23,851 bases of DNA from CAZFBR01 sp035353495 [NCBI: uncultured bacterium] (GCA_964517215.1 CAZFBR010000022.1:1-23851); one strand, 5' to 3'. Shown: positions 6,629 to 14,435, counted from the first letter of the stretch. Made by a program: numbers and translations. The notes: generated by a model from the sequence alone, not told the origin.

Positions 6629-8998
6629 CTACATGGTCGAGATCGGGTCAATGTCGATATCGACCGTGACCGCGCCGGCGGTCGTCCCGCCCGCCGCCCG
6701 CAGGGCCGCGGCGAGCGTCGCATGCTTGTCCGCGAGCAGCAGCAGCTGGTAGCGGTAGCGCTCGCGGATGCGCGCCAATGCGGCGGGCGCCGGGCCCTTG
6801 ACCGTCAGCGGCAGCTTGAGCCGCCGCATGCGCCCGGCGAGCTGCTGCGCCGCAGCTGCCACCGCCCCTTCGCTCTTCCCGGAAAAGGTCAGCAGCGCCA
6901 GCCGGGTGAGCGGCGGATAGCCGAGCGCCTGCCGCTGCGTCAGCTCATACTCGCAAAATCCCGCATAATCGTGCGTCGCCGCGAAACGCACCGCGGGATG
7001 GTCGGGATTGTAGGTCTGGATGATCACCGTGCCCGCATTCTTCCGTCCGCTGCGACCCGCCACCTGCAGCAGCTGGTTGAAGCAGCGCTCCCCCGCGCGG
7101 AAATCGGGCAGGTGAATGGCGATGTCGGCGTTGATCACCCCGACCAGCGCGACCCCGGGAAAATCAAGCCCCTTCGCCACCATCTGCGTCCCCATGAGGA
7201 TGTCGATTTCGCGCGACTGCATGCGCGCAAAGACGCTTTCGAGCGCGTCGGTGGTGGTGATCGCGTCGCGGTCCATGCGCTGGATGCGCGCCTGCGGGAA
7301 GAGCGCCGACAGCTCCTCTTCGATCTTCTGCGTCCCCGCGCCGTGGTATTCCAGCCCCTTGCGGCAGTGCGGGCAGCGCACCAGCGGCGCGCGGGTCGCC
7401 CCGCAGTAATGGCAGAGCAGGTTGGCGCCCTGCCGGTGGTAGGTCATGGGGACGGAGCACTTGTCGCAATAGACCGCCTCGCCGCAGGCGGGGCAGATGA
7501 GCGCGCTGCGGTAGCCGCGCCGGTTGAGGAAGATGATCGCCTGCTGCTGCTGCCCGAGCGTGATCGTCAGCGCATTGACCAGCTCCTCGCTGATCATGCC
7601 GTAGCCGCGCCGCTGCTCGAACTCCGCGCGCATGTCGACGATGGTCACCCGCGGCAACGTCGCGCCCGGGATGCGCTCGCGCATGCGCAGCAGCCGGTAG
7701 CGCCCCTTCTGCGCATTGCGCCAGGTCTCCAGCGACGGGGCCGCGCTGCCGAGCACCACCACCGCCCCCGCCTTCGCCGCGCGCAGGATGGCCACATCGC
7801 GCCCGTGATAATAGGGCGCGTCCTGCTGCTTGAAGGCGGGTTCGCCTTCCTCGTCGACGATCACCAGCCTGAGCGCGGGGAGCGGGGCGAAGACCGCGGA
7901 GCGCGCGCCCACCACCACGGTGACCTCGCCGCGGGCGATCCGCCGCCACTGGTCGAACCGCTCCCCCTGCCCGAGCGCGGAATGCAGCACCGCCACGGTG
8001 TCGGGAAACGCATGATTGATCTGGGCGATCACCTGCGGGGTCAGCGCGATCTCCGGGACGAGATAGAGCGCCCGCCCGCCCAACTGCAGCGCCGCGGCGA
8101 TGGCGTGCAGGTAGACCTCGGTCTTGCCGCTCCCGGTCACCCCGTGCAGCAGCAGGGTCTGGTACGTCCCCGCCTGCAGCGCCTCACTGATGGCGGTCAC
8201 CGCCGCCTGCTGCTCCTCCGTGAGCTGCGCCGGCCGCGTCGGCTGATAGCCGCTGTAGAAGTCGCGCCGCCGCTCGCGTTCGCTCGTCTTGACGACGATC
8301 CCCTGCTTCTCCTCGAGCTTGCGCAGCAGGTCGTAGGTGGTCTTGCACAGCACCACCGCCTCGGCGCGCGACAGGGGGAGCCCCGCCCCGGCCAACTCGC
8401 GGGCCACCTGCCATTCGCGCTTGCTCAATAACGGCTCGTCGGGGAACGCCGCGACGATCAGCTCCTCATGCACCGGCGCGACCGCCGGCGAGGCGATCAC
8501 TTCCTCGATGGCCACGCGCCCCGCCTTCGCCAGCGTGCGCAGCGTATTCAGGACGCCGTCGCCCAGCAGTTCGATCAGCTTCTCGCGCGGCTGCGCCCCG
8601 TCCCTGAGCGCGTCGTGCAGGGCGCGGTATTTCTCTTCCGCAGGCGGCTCACCCCGCCAGCTCACCATCTTCCGGCCGCGCACCGCCACTCCTGGCGGGA
8701 GCATGGTCTGCAGCACCTTGCCGAACCCGCAGTGATAGTAGTCCGCCATCCACTGGCCGAGTACCAGCAGTTCGGGCGGCAGCAGCACCTCGTCGTACAC
8801 CAGCCGGAGCAGCGGGCGATTGGCCCTGGCGGACGCGTCCGGCAGTTCGGTCACCACGCCCGTGCGTGTCTGATGGCCGATGGGCACCACCACCAGATGC
8901 CCGACCCGCAGCGTCGCCTGCAGTTCATCGGGCACGCAATAGTCGTAGCTCCCCGCCAGGCGCAGGTCAAATAATGCCACACGGGCGAAAGCATTCAT
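6629..8998 (-). CDS. priA: Primosomal protein N' (replication restart helicase PriA)
   Basis: The protein is 789 aa, slightly longer than the usual ~730. PriA is a 3'-5' superfamily 2 DNA helicase that binds stalled forks and loads the replicative helicase through the primosome. Visible landmarks: an N-terminal 3'-end-binding domain (VALFDLRLAGSYDYCVPDEL), Walker A GVTGSGKT (286-293), Walker B VDEEGEPAFKQQ (381-392), a zinc-binding insert around 500-548 (CPACGEAVYCDKC, LLCHYCG, RCPHC), and the helicase C-domain (VAKGLDFPGV, QVAGRSGR). The Walker B box reads DEEG where PriA normally has DEEH. There is no clear Shine-Dalgarno site before ATG 8998. A CATAAT box seven bases upstream, within the end of hicA, could give a leaderless start. 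The identification is secure. Confidence 0.97.
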   Translation of the reverse strand: MNAFARVALFDLRLAGSYDYCVPDELQATLRVGHLVVVPIGHQTRTGVVTELPDASARANRPLLRLVYDEVLLPPELLVLGQWMADYYHCGFGKVLQTMLPPGVAVRGRKMVSWRGEPPAEEKYRALHDALRDGAQPREKLIELLGDGVLNTLRTLAKAGRVAIEEVIASPAVAPVHEELIVAAFPDEPLLSKREWQVARELAGAGLPLSRAEAVVLCKTTYDLLRKLEEKQGIVVKTSERERRRDFYSGYQPTRPAQLTEEQQAAVTAISEALQAGTYQTLLLHGVTGSGKTEVYLHAIAAALQLGGRALYLVPEIALTPQVIAQINHAFPDTVAVLHSALGQGERFDQWRRIARGEVTVVVGARSAVFAPLPALRLVIVDEEGEPAFKQQDAPYYHGRDVAILRAAKAGAVVVLGSAAPSLETWRNAQKGRYRLLRMRERIPGATLPRVTIVDMRAEFEQRRGYGMISEELVNALTITLGQQQQAIIFLNRRGYRSALICPACGEAVYCDKCSVPMTYHRQGANLLCHYCGATRAPLVRCPHCRKGLEYHGAGTQKIEEELSALFPQARIQRMDRDAITTTDALESVFARMQSREIDILMGTQMVAKGLDFPGVALVGVINADIAIHLPDFRAGERCFNQLLQVAGRSGRKNAGTVIIQTYNPDHPAVRFAATHDYAGFCEYELTQRQALGYPPLTRLALLTFSGKSEGAVAAAAQQLAGRMRRLKLPLTVKGPAPAALARIRERYRYQLLLLADKHATLAAALRAAGGTTAGAVTVDIDIDPISTM

Positions 8999-9006
8999 TG
9001 GTGTGA

Positions 9007-9234
9007 TTATGGCTGCTCAAATACTGCGCGTGGCAGACCAGACTGGCGAATAATGGCAACCAGGGTGCCCGTGAGCAGTTCACGGTGCTGGGGAACCGGG
9101 AGGGTGATCGTGCCGACTGGCGTGACCGCTTTCTGCATTACCACATGACTACCGCGCTGGCGCACACAGACAAAACCGTGCTGGGCGAGCAACCGGCAGA
9201 CCTGTTCTCCCGAGAGGCAGGGAAGCTTAGCCAT
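9007..9234 (-). CDS. hicA: HicA-family mRNA interferase toxin
   Basis: The protein is 75 aa starting MAKLPCLSGEQV. HicA toxins have a double-stranded-RNA-binding-like fold and cleave mRNA with a catalytic histidine. The key motif GSHVVM holds that histidine, and the C-terminal signature TLPVPQHRELLTGTL is clear and ends in the typical IIRQSGL. The ATG at 9234 overlaps the end of hicB by 8 bases, so the toxin is translated with its antitoxin. The frame also permits a TTG start three codons upstream. Gene order is antitoxin then toxin (hicB-hicA), the reverse of the classical E. coli order but common. The active residue appears intact, so the toxin should be functional. Confidence 0.92.
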   Translation of the reverse strand: MAKLPCLSGEQVCRLLAQHGFVCVRQRGSHVVMQKAVTPVGTITLPVPQHRELLTGTLVAIIRQSGLPRAVFEQP

Positions 9235-9448
9235 TGGCAGCAAATTGTGTCACATATATCTCATCGTGACGCCGGCGGACAATTTCTTCCGGCGAGGCCG
9301 TTTCAAGGAACAGCTCTACTGCTTCGCGCAGGTTGGCCGTCGCCTGTTCGACCGTATCACCCTGGCTGGCGATATCAAACTCCGGGCAGAGTGCAACAAA
9401 ACCGTCTCCCTCGCGCTCGACGACTGCCGTGTATCGATTCATTGCCAT
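9227..9448 (-). CDS. hicB: HicB-family antitoxin, short single-domain form
   Basis: The protein is 73 aa with the HicB partial RNase H-like core: YTAVVEREGDGFVALCPEF, then GDTVEQATANLREAVELFLE. HicB binds HicA and blocks its active site. Full-length HicB proteins usually add a C-terminal ribbon-helix-helix or HTH domain for DNA binding; here the chain ends soon after the core (EIYVTQFAANG), so no DNA-binding domain is visible. The start at 9448 has GGAGGA nine bases upstream; a second ATG lies two codons in. It is first in a two-gene operon with hicA and has its own promoter flanked by a repeated 10-mer. Confidence 0.92.
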   Translation of the reverse strand: MAMNRYTAVVEREGDGFVALCPEFDIASQGDTVEQATANLREAVELFLETASPEEIVRRRHDEIYVTQFAANG

Positions 9449-9464
9449 GGTTACCGTTCCTCCG

Positions 9465-9530
9465 CTCGCTGAGTCATGCTACTATGCCTGCCCGTCGCCG
9501 TCAAACAACAACGCAGCGCACTCGCTGAGT
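9465..9530. repeat. Direct repeat flanking the hicBA promoter (operator candidate)
   Basis: The 10-mer CTCGCTGAGT occurs at 9465-9474 and again at 9521-9530, 56 bases apart. The second copy is the heart of a perfect inverted repeat (CACTC-gct-GAGTG, 9519-9531 region). One copy lies just downstream of the hicBA -10 box and the other upstream of the -35 box and close to the promoter of the divergent acyltransferase gene. The arrangement suggests operators. The binding protein is unknown because HicB here lacks an obvious DNA-binding domain. Confidence 0.5.
9476..9504 (-). promoter_or_regulatory. Predicted hicBA promoter
   Basis: On the minus strand TTGACG (9504-9499), 17-base spacer, TAGCAT (9481-9476). 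Transcription would begin near 9469, about 20 bases before the hicB ATG, leaving room for its GGAGGA site. It lies between two copies of CTCGCTGAGT. Confidence 0.6.
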
Positions 9531-9541
9531 GTGGACAGGTA

Positions 9542-9550
9542 TGCTATCGT
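9542..9550 (+). promoter_or_regulatory. Extended -10 element before the acyltransferase gene
   Basis: TGCTATCGT fits the extended -10 pattern TGnTAnnnT. No convincing -35 box lies 17 bases upstream. The ATG at 9558 begins eight bases after the element's last base and there is no ribosome-binding site between, consistent with a leaderless or near-leaderless mRNA. Confidence 0.4.
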
Positions 9551-9557
9551 AGCGGCC

Positions 9558-10592
9558 ATGCGACGCATGCTGCCGCTGGACGCCCTGCGTGGGCTGGCCG
9601 CGCTGGGGGTGGCGCTCTTCTTCCATTACCGCCATTTCACAGACGCCCGGCCGGTGGCCGGGACGCTGCTGCGACCGCTTTACCTGCATGGCGACGGGCT
9701 GGTCGATCTCTTTTTCATACTGTCGGGGTTCGTTTTCGCTGCGGTATACGGTGCGCGTCTGGCAAGCCGCGCGGTTACCCTGCGCAATTTCTTCGTCCTG
9801 CGCCTCTCCCGACTCTATCCGCTGCATCTGGCTGCGCTACTTGCCGTTACTGCGCTCTTCATCCTGCGCTGGTACTGGCAGCTTGGCCCGTTCGTGTACG
9901 GCGGGACTGCACGCGATTTCCTCGTGCAGGTGCTGCTGCTGCAGAACGGCCTCTTCGACCTTTCCTACTCATTCAACGGTCCCGCCTGGTCGATTGCCTG
10001 CGAGATGACCGCCTACCTGCTCTTTGCGCTCCTCTGCCGTTTCGCTTTCCGCTGGCGCGTGCCGCTCGCCGCCGCCACAATCGTTGGCGCGCTCTTCCTT
10101 GCCACCACCAACTGGCTGCCGACAGAGGGGTCGTTCGTCCGGCTGCTGCTCGGCTTTTTCGGCGGAATGCTGCTCGGCGAACTGGATGCGCGACTCGTCA
10201 CGCTGCGGGCGCGCCTCGGCTATTGCATTGCATCGCTGGCCGCGTTCGTGCTGGCGCACCGCTACTGCCCGTTCCTCGCGGAACGCGGGCTGATCCTGTT
10301 CGGGTATCCGGTGATTATTCTCGCCGGCCTGCGCGTCGCGCCGCTCGCCCGGCTGTTGTCGCTGCGGCCGCTGACCTGGCTGGGCGACATTTCCTACAGC
10401 GTCTATCTGCTGCATTTCCCGCTGCAGCTGCTCATCCGCACAGTCGACCAGCGCTGGGACCTCCCGCTCAATTACGCGTCGGGCCTCGTCTGGGGCGCGT
10501 ATGCCGCGCTGCTGCTCGCGCTCGCCACGCTGTCGTACCGCGCCGGCGAGCTGCCCGTCCAGCGCCGGCTCCGCGCCCGCTTCCTGCGCTGA
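9558..10592 (+). CDS. Acyltransferase 3 (OafA/NodX-type) integral membrane protein
   Basis: The protein is 344 aa and strongly hydrophobic, with about ten predicted membrane helices, matching the membrane-only acyltransferase-3 core. The N-terminus LDALRGLAALGVALFFHYRH is the family signature, with the conserved Arg and His; the gap between them is one residue longer than the usual RX10H. LFFILSGFVFA and the C-terminal GDISYSVYLLHFPLQLLI are also typical. Such enzymes move acyl groups (often acetyl) across or at the membrane onto sugars of O-chains, capsule or peptidoglycan. The start is placed at 9558 (MRRMLPLDALRG); the frame is open far upstream but that part overlaps the divergent hicB and is not conserved. 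With nearby glycosyltransferases it may decorate the same glycan, though no operon links them. Confidence 0.9.
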   Translation: MRRMLPLDALRGLAALGVALFFHYRHFTDARPVAGTLLRPLYLHGDGLVDLFFILSGFVFAAVYGARLASRAVTLRNFFVLRLSRLYPLHLAALLAVTALFILRWYWQLGPFVYGGTARDFLVQVLLLQNGLFDLSYSFNGPAWSIACEMTAYLLFALLCRFAFRWRVPLAAATIVGALFLATTNWLPTEGSFVRLLLGFFGGMLLGELDARLVTLRARLGYCIASLAAFVLAHRYCPFLAERGLILFGYPVIILAGLRVAPLARLLSLRPLTWLGDISYSVYLLHFPLQLLIRTVDQRWDLPLNYASGLVWGAYAALLLALATLSYRAGELPVQRRLRARFLR

Positions 10593-10659
10593 CCGTCCTC
10601 AACCGGCAGCATCCGATAAGCGCACGCGGAACACAACCTCTGAACTGCGGATTTTCGGC

Positions 10660-11070
10660 CTACAAACTCTCCGGGCCGAAGGACAGGGGGAGCAGCTCGT
10701 CGATCGTCATGATCTTGTAGCCGCCCTTGAGGTTGGCCAGCACGACCTGCATGCCGATCCCGAACTCGCGGATAACCTGGCGGCAGGCGCCGCAGGGCGA
10801 ACCGAGCGCCTTGTCGTCGAAGACGATCGCAATCGCGGTGAGCTGGTTGTGCCCTTCAGAAACCGCCTTGAAGATGGCGGTGCGCTCGGCGCAGCAGGTC
10901 AGGCCGTACGAGGCATTTTCCACATTGCAGCCGCCAAACACTTTGCCCTTCTTCGACAGCACTGCCGCGCCCACCTTGAACTTCGAATACGGGGCGTACG
11001 CGTTTTTGCGCGCCTTCGCCGCCGCCGCAATCAGTTTCTTCGCCTGCGCCTTGCTGATCGTCTTCGCCAT
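10660..11070 (-). CDS. cdd: Cytidine deaminase
   Basis: The protein is 136 aa, the size of the homotetrameric class. It converts cytidine and deoxycytidine to uridine forms in pyrimidine salvage. The zinc site is complete: CAERTA provides one Cys and the catalytic Glu, and SPCGACRQ provides the other two Cys. NAYAPYSKFKVGAA and GGCNVENASYG are the substrate-binding signatures. I chose ATG 11070 because AGGAG lies eight bases upstream; for the ATG at 11076 the spacing would be only two. The C-terminal end overlaps a possible hairpin with no T-run facing the convergent acyltransferase gene. A promoter overlaps the 3' end of the upstream hydrolase gene. Confidence 0.96.
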   Translation of the reverse strand: MAKTISKAQAKKLIAAAAKARKNAYAPYSKFKVGAAVLSKKGKVFGGCNVENASYGLTCCAERTAIFKAVSEGHNQLTAIAIVFDDKALGSPCGACRQVIREFGIGMQVVLANLKGGYKIMTIDELLPLSFGPESL

Positions 11071-11102
11071 GGTCATCGCTCCTGTAATGGAATTGTCCGC
11101 TG

Positions 11103-11131
11103 ATTGTGCCTTGTGCGCCGCCGGGCGTCAA
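11103..11131 (-). promoter_or_regulatory. Predicted cdd promoter
   Basis: On the minus strand TTGACG (11131-11126), 17 bases, CACAAT (11108-11103). It overlaps the stop codon of the metallo-hydrolase gene. A start near 11096 would leave a 26-base leader containing the AGGAG site. The first base of the -10 box is off consensus. Confidence 0.5.
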
Positions 11132-12039
11132 CGCCGGACCGGCAGCTGCAGGCCGTCGTACGCCACCCGTACGCGGATGGTCCGGCCGTTCGCCACATGC
11201 AGCGCAAATTCACGGCTGTCGTTTTCCACGCGATCGAGGTCCTCATCGCTCATGGCGGGGTCGGCATGGAACAGCGCCAGTTCCCGCACGCCCGCATCAA
11301 GTGCCAGTTCAATCGCGGCAATGTTCGAGGCATGGCCCCAGTCGCGGCGGTAGCTTTCCGCATGCAGAAAATCGTACTGCGCATCAAAGATCAGCAGATC
11401 GGCGTCCCGCATAAAATCGATATACCCCGCCGTCTCGGACGCATCTTCCATGCGCACTTCGCTGTCCGTGGCATAGACCAGCGACGCGCCGTCCGCGGCG
11501 GTGAACCGGTAGCCGTACGAATCGCCCGGATGATTCTGGCGATAGCAGCTCACCGTCACCCCGGCGACGGACAGCGGCGTCCCCGGCCGCATGAGCACAA
11601 AGCGGATCGTCGCGGGCAGATCAGGGAAGGCGATGGGGAAGAACGGCGGCGACTGCTGGATGGTGAATGCCCGCCGCAATTCCTCATGACCGCCGTAAAT
11701 GAATATCGTTGTGTGCTCGCGATAGGCCGGGGCAAAGAACGGGAACCCCTGGATATGGTCCCAGTGCGGGTGCGAAATGAACAGGTGCACCGTGAGCGGC
11801 GTTTCCGGTTCGAGGGCGGCGACCAAGGCGTTGCCGCAATCGCGCAGACCCGACCCGGCATCGCACACAATGGCTGCAGCCGCGCCGCGCAATTCGACGC
11901 AGGCGGTATTGCCGCCGTAGGTGCCGCGCGTCGCAAACCCGTCCTCACCCGCGGCCAGATTGGTCAGCTTGCGCACGACCTCTTCCGGCCGGAGCGGGCG
12001 CGGCAGCGACCCGCGCGTTCCCCAGAACACCGCTTCCAT
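11128..12039 (-). CDS. Metallo-beta-lactamase-fold hydrolase
   Basis: The protein is 303 aa. It begins MEAVFWGTRGSLP, a start typical of a widespread MBL subfamily, and has GTYGGNTACVEL and the metal-binding motif SHPHWDHIQGFPFF (HxHxDH-like). Later candidate metal ligands are the His in YRQNHPG, the Asp in LVYATDSE and the His in RDWGHAS. These proteins are related to ribonuclease Z and to cyclic-nucleotide phosphodiesterases; the substrate here is unknown. The ATG at 12039 is chosen because homologues begin with this motif and an extended -10 box lies six bases before it. There is no Shine-Dalgarno site. It is divergent from the carboxypeptidase operon and 57 bases upstream of cdd on the same strand. 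Confidence 0.88.
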   Translation of the reverse strand: MEAVFWGTRGSLPRPLRPEEVVRKLTNLAAGEDGFATRGTYGGNTACVELRGAAAAIVCDAGSGLRDCGNALVAALEPETPLTVHLFISHPHWDHIQGFPFFAPAYREHTTIFIYGGHEELRRAFTIQQSPPFFPIAFPDLPATIRFVLMRPGTPLSVAGVTVSCYRQNHPGDSYGYRFTAADGASLVYATDSEVRMEDASETAGYIDFMRDADLLIFDAQYDFLHAESYRRDWGHASNIAAIELALDAGVRELALFHADPAMSDEDLDRVENDSREFALHVANGRTIRVRVAYDGLQLPVRR

Positions 12040-12045
12040 GAAAAA

Positions 12046-12054
12046 AGCATAGCA
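12046..12054 (-). promoter_or_regulatory. Extended -10 element before the metallo-hydrolase gene
   Basis: On the minus strand TGCTATGCT (12054-12046) fits an extended -10 element. Six bases (TTTTTC) separate it from the ATG at 12039, so transcription probably starts at or next to the start codon. No good -35 box and no ribosome-binding site are seen. Confidence 0.45.
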
Positions 12055-12170
12055 CACCTGCCCCCGCTCCGCTACTCGCAACCCGCGGTGCACCTGCCGG
12101 CATCCGCGTCCCGGTTGCCACACCGGCCACCCCGCCCGGTGCCGCCGCCGCCAGCGCAGCTGCGTGCGGG

Positions 12171-12199
12171 TTGCAATATGCGTCGCGGTAGCGTACTAT
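12171..12199 (+). promoter_or_regulatory. Predicted promoter of the six-gene carboxypeptidase-purC-thiC operon
   Basis: TTGCAA (12171-12176), 17 bases, TACTAT (12194-12199). The predicted start near 12206 leaves an 11-base leader that is almost entirely the GGGGAGG ribosome-binding site before GTG 12217. Bases 12184-12199 repeat 913-928 with one mismatch. Confidence 0.6.
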
Positions 12200-12216
12200 C
12201 GCGCGGGGAGGAAATC

Positions 12217-13719
12217 GTGACGACTATCACCGCGACCCTGCAGCAGTTCAAACAGCATCTGGCCGATCTGGCGCGCCTGTCGCAGGCGGCGGCGCTGCTC
12301 AACTGGGATCTGGAAACGGGCATGCCGCGCAAAGGCGCGGCGGCGCGCGCGGAAGCGCTCGGCCTCCTCTCCGGCGAGATCTTCACCCGGTTCGTCAGCC
12401 CGCAAACCGCCGAGGCGCTCGCCGCCCTGACCGCGCCCGGCGTCACCCTGGATGCAACCGACGCCGCACTGGTCCGCGTGACCAGGCGCGACTACGACAA
12501 GTCGCAGGCCATCCCCCCCGCACTGGTCCGGGAAATCGCCACCGTCGCCGGCCAGGCGCAACCCGCCTGGGAACAAGCCCGGCACGACAACACCTTCGCC
12601 CCCTTCGTCCCCTACCTCACCCGGCTGCTCGCGCTGAAGTGCGAGGTGGCGGATATCGTCGGCCACCGCGGCAACCGTTACGACGCCCTGCTCGACGATT
12701 ACGAGCCCGGCCTGACCGCCGCCGCGCTCATTCCCCTGATCGCGGACCTGCGCCGCGAGCTGGTGCCGCTGGTCGATGCGATTATCGACCGCCAGCAGTC
12801 GCAACCGGCGCCGGCCGTGCCGGCGGTCCCGGTCGAGGCCCAGCGGGCGCTGGCCCTGGCGCTGCTGGACCTGCTGCATTTCGACAGTGACGCCGGCCGG
12901 CTGGACGCCTCGGCCCATCCCTTTTCCATCACCATCGCCCCGGGCGACCACCGCGTCACCACGCGCTTCGATGTGGCGGATTTCCGCAGCTCGTTCTTTT
13001 CCGTCCTGCACGAATGCGGTCATGCCCTGTATGAGCTGGGGATCCCCGCCGCGCTGCAGCTGACCCCGCTGGCCGACGGCGCCTCCATGGCCATCCACGA
13101 ATCGCAGTCGCGCTTCTGGGAGAATGTCGTCGGACGCTCGCGCCCCTTCCTCGCCTTCGTCCTGCCGCTGCTGCAGCGCCATTGCCCGGCCCTCGCGGCA
13201 TGGTCGGCGGACGACCTCTTCCGCAGCGCCAACAGCGTGCGCCGGTCGCTCATCCGCACCGAAGCGGATGAAGTCACCTACAACCTGCATGTCATGCTGC
13301 GCTTCGAACTGGAAAACGAGCTGCTGGGCGGGCGGCTGGCGGTCACCGACCTGCCCGCCGCCTGGAACGACCGCTGCCGGGCGCTGCTCGGCTGCACCCC
13401 GGCCAGCGACCGCGAGGGCGTGCTGCAGGATGTGCACTGGGCGCACGGCTCGTTCGGCTATTTCCCGTCGTACATGCTCGGCAACCTGTACGCCGCGCAG
13501 CTGACCGACGCGCTGCGCCGCGACCTGCCCGATTTCGACACCCTGCTGGCGCGGGGGGACACGCAGGCGCCGCTCGCCTGGCTGCGCGACCGGGTCCATC
13601 GCCACGGGCGCATGCTCGAGCCGCACGAGCTCATGCTGCGCGCGACGGGCAGCGCGCCTGATTCGCGCCATTTCCTCGCCTACCTCCGCAGCAAATTCCT
13701 GGGAGATGCCCGGTCATGA
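12217..13719 (+). CDS. Carboxypeptidase Taq (M32) metallopeptidase
   Basis: The protein is 500 aa, the normal M32 length. M32 enzymes are cytoplasmic zinc carboxypeptidases that remove C-terminal residues from peptides. The active site HECGH (265-269) sits in SVLHECGHALYELG; the family motifs VTTRFDVADF just before it and IHESQSRFWENVVGRSRPF after it are present. FDTLLARGDTQAPLAWLRD near the C-terminus is also typical. The GTG at 12217 is used because GGGGAGG lies five bases upstream. The stop overlaps the next gene's ATG (ATGA), so the methyltransferase is translationally coupled. It is the first gene of the operon. Confidence 0.95.
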   Translation: MTTITATLQQFKQHLADLARLSQAAALLNWDLETGMPRKGAAARAEALGLLSGEIFTRFVSPQTAEALAALTAPGVTLDATDAALVRVTRRDYDKSQAIPPALVREIATVAGQAQPAWEQARHDNTFAPFVPYLTRLLALKCEVADIVGHRGNRYDALLDDYEPGLTAAALIPLIADLRRELVPLVDAIIDRQQSQPAPAVPAVPVEAQRALALALLDLLHFDSDAGRLDASAHPFSITIAPGDHRVTTRFDVADFRSSFFSVLHECGHALYELGIPAALQLTPLADGASMAIHESQSRFWENVVGRSRPFLAFVLPLLQRHCPALAAWSADDLFRSANSVRRSLIRTEADEVTYNLHVMLRFELENELLGGRLAVTDLPAAWNDRCRALLGCTPASDREGVLQDVHWAHGSFGYFPSYMLGNLYAAQLTDALRRDLPDFDTLLARGDTQAPLAWLRDRVHRHGRMLEPHELMLRATGSAPDSRHFLAYLRSKFLGDARS

Positions 13720-14435
13720 CCACGATGTACGCCGCACTCAGCAGCTATTACGACGATATCTTTCCGCTCGACGGTGAAATGGCCGATTTCCTCATCCGCC
13801 ACCTGCCGCGCGGCCCGGTGCTGGATATCGGCTGCGCGACGGGGAGCATGGCCTGCCATCTCGCCCAGTACGGCTTCGCCCCGCACGGATTCGATCTTGA
13901 TCCGGCCATGATCGCCGCGGCCACGGCCCGGGCGCAGGCCGCGCAGCTGCCGGCCACCTTCGCGGTGCGCGACATGCGCGACACCGCCGCCAGCGGCGCG
14001 CCCGGCAGTTTTGCCGGCGCCTACTGCGTTGGCAATTCGCTGGTGCATGCGCCCGGTCGCGACGCCATCGACGCGCTGCTGCGCGCGACCGCGACCCTGC
14101 TGGCGCCCGGCGGCGCGCTGGCGCTGCAGATCATCAATTACGATCGCGTGCTCGACAACGGGGTCACAACGCTTCCCGTGCGCGATACCGGCGCGCTGCT
14201 CTTCGAGCGCCAGTATCAGTGTGCGGGCGACCTGCTCCGCTTCACCACCCGGCTCACCATCCGGCGAACGGGCGAAGTCATCACCGATTCCGTCATGCTC
14301 TGCCCCCTGCGCGCGGCGACCCTGCACGACCTGCTGGCGGGCGCGGGGTTCCGCGACATCAAACTGCTCGGCGAATTCGGCGAAATGCAATGGTCGCGCG
14401 ACGGCTACCTGACCATCGCGCTCGCCCGCACATGA
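13716..14435 (+). CDS. Class I SAM-dependent methyltransferase, substrate unknown
   Basis: The protein is 239 aa. The SAM-binding motif GPVLDIGCATGSMACHLA (about 31-48) is followed by an acidic residue at the second strand (GFDLDPAMIAAA) and AVRDMRD. The C-terminal half (FERQYQCAGDLLRFTTRLTI) looks like a substrate-binding insert of small-molecule methyltransferases. The start overlaps the carboxypeptidase stop (ATGA), and the stop overlaps the purC start in the same way, so it is locked inside the operon. Possible targets are a small metabolite or cofactor intermediate; nothing in the sequence fixes it. ATG 13725 is an alternative start. Confidence 0.88.
   Translation: MTTMYAALSSYYDDIFPLDGEMADFLIRHLPRGPVLDIGCATGSMACHLAQYGFAPHGFDLDPAMIAAATARAQAAQLPATFAVRDMRDTAASGAPGSFAGAYCVGNSLVHAPGRDAIDALLRATATLLAPGGALALQIINYDRVLDNGVTTLPVRDTGALLFERQYQCAGDLLRFTTRLTIRRTGEVITDSVMLCPLRAATLHDLLAGAGFRDIKLLGEFGEMQWSRDGYLTIALART

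Noticed and set aside
6722-8431. A 569-codon plus-strand frame opposite priA
   Set aside because: Low-complexity Arg/Gln/Leu composition with no motifs, and fully antisense to priA.
9333-9557. N-terminal extension of the acyltransferase frame by 75 codons
   Set aside because: The extension overlaps the divergent hicB gene and its promoter, and the acyltransferase-3 signature begins directly after ATG 9558.
10660-10685. Terminator between the convergent acyltransferase and cdd genes
   Set aside because: TTCGGCC and GGCCGAA can pair but the loop is 13 bases, part is cdd coding sequence, and no T-run follows on either strand.
12196-13671. A 491-codon minus-strand frame opposite the M32 carboxypeptidase
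   Set aside because: Antisense shadow without recognisable domains; the plus-strand gene has complete family motifs.
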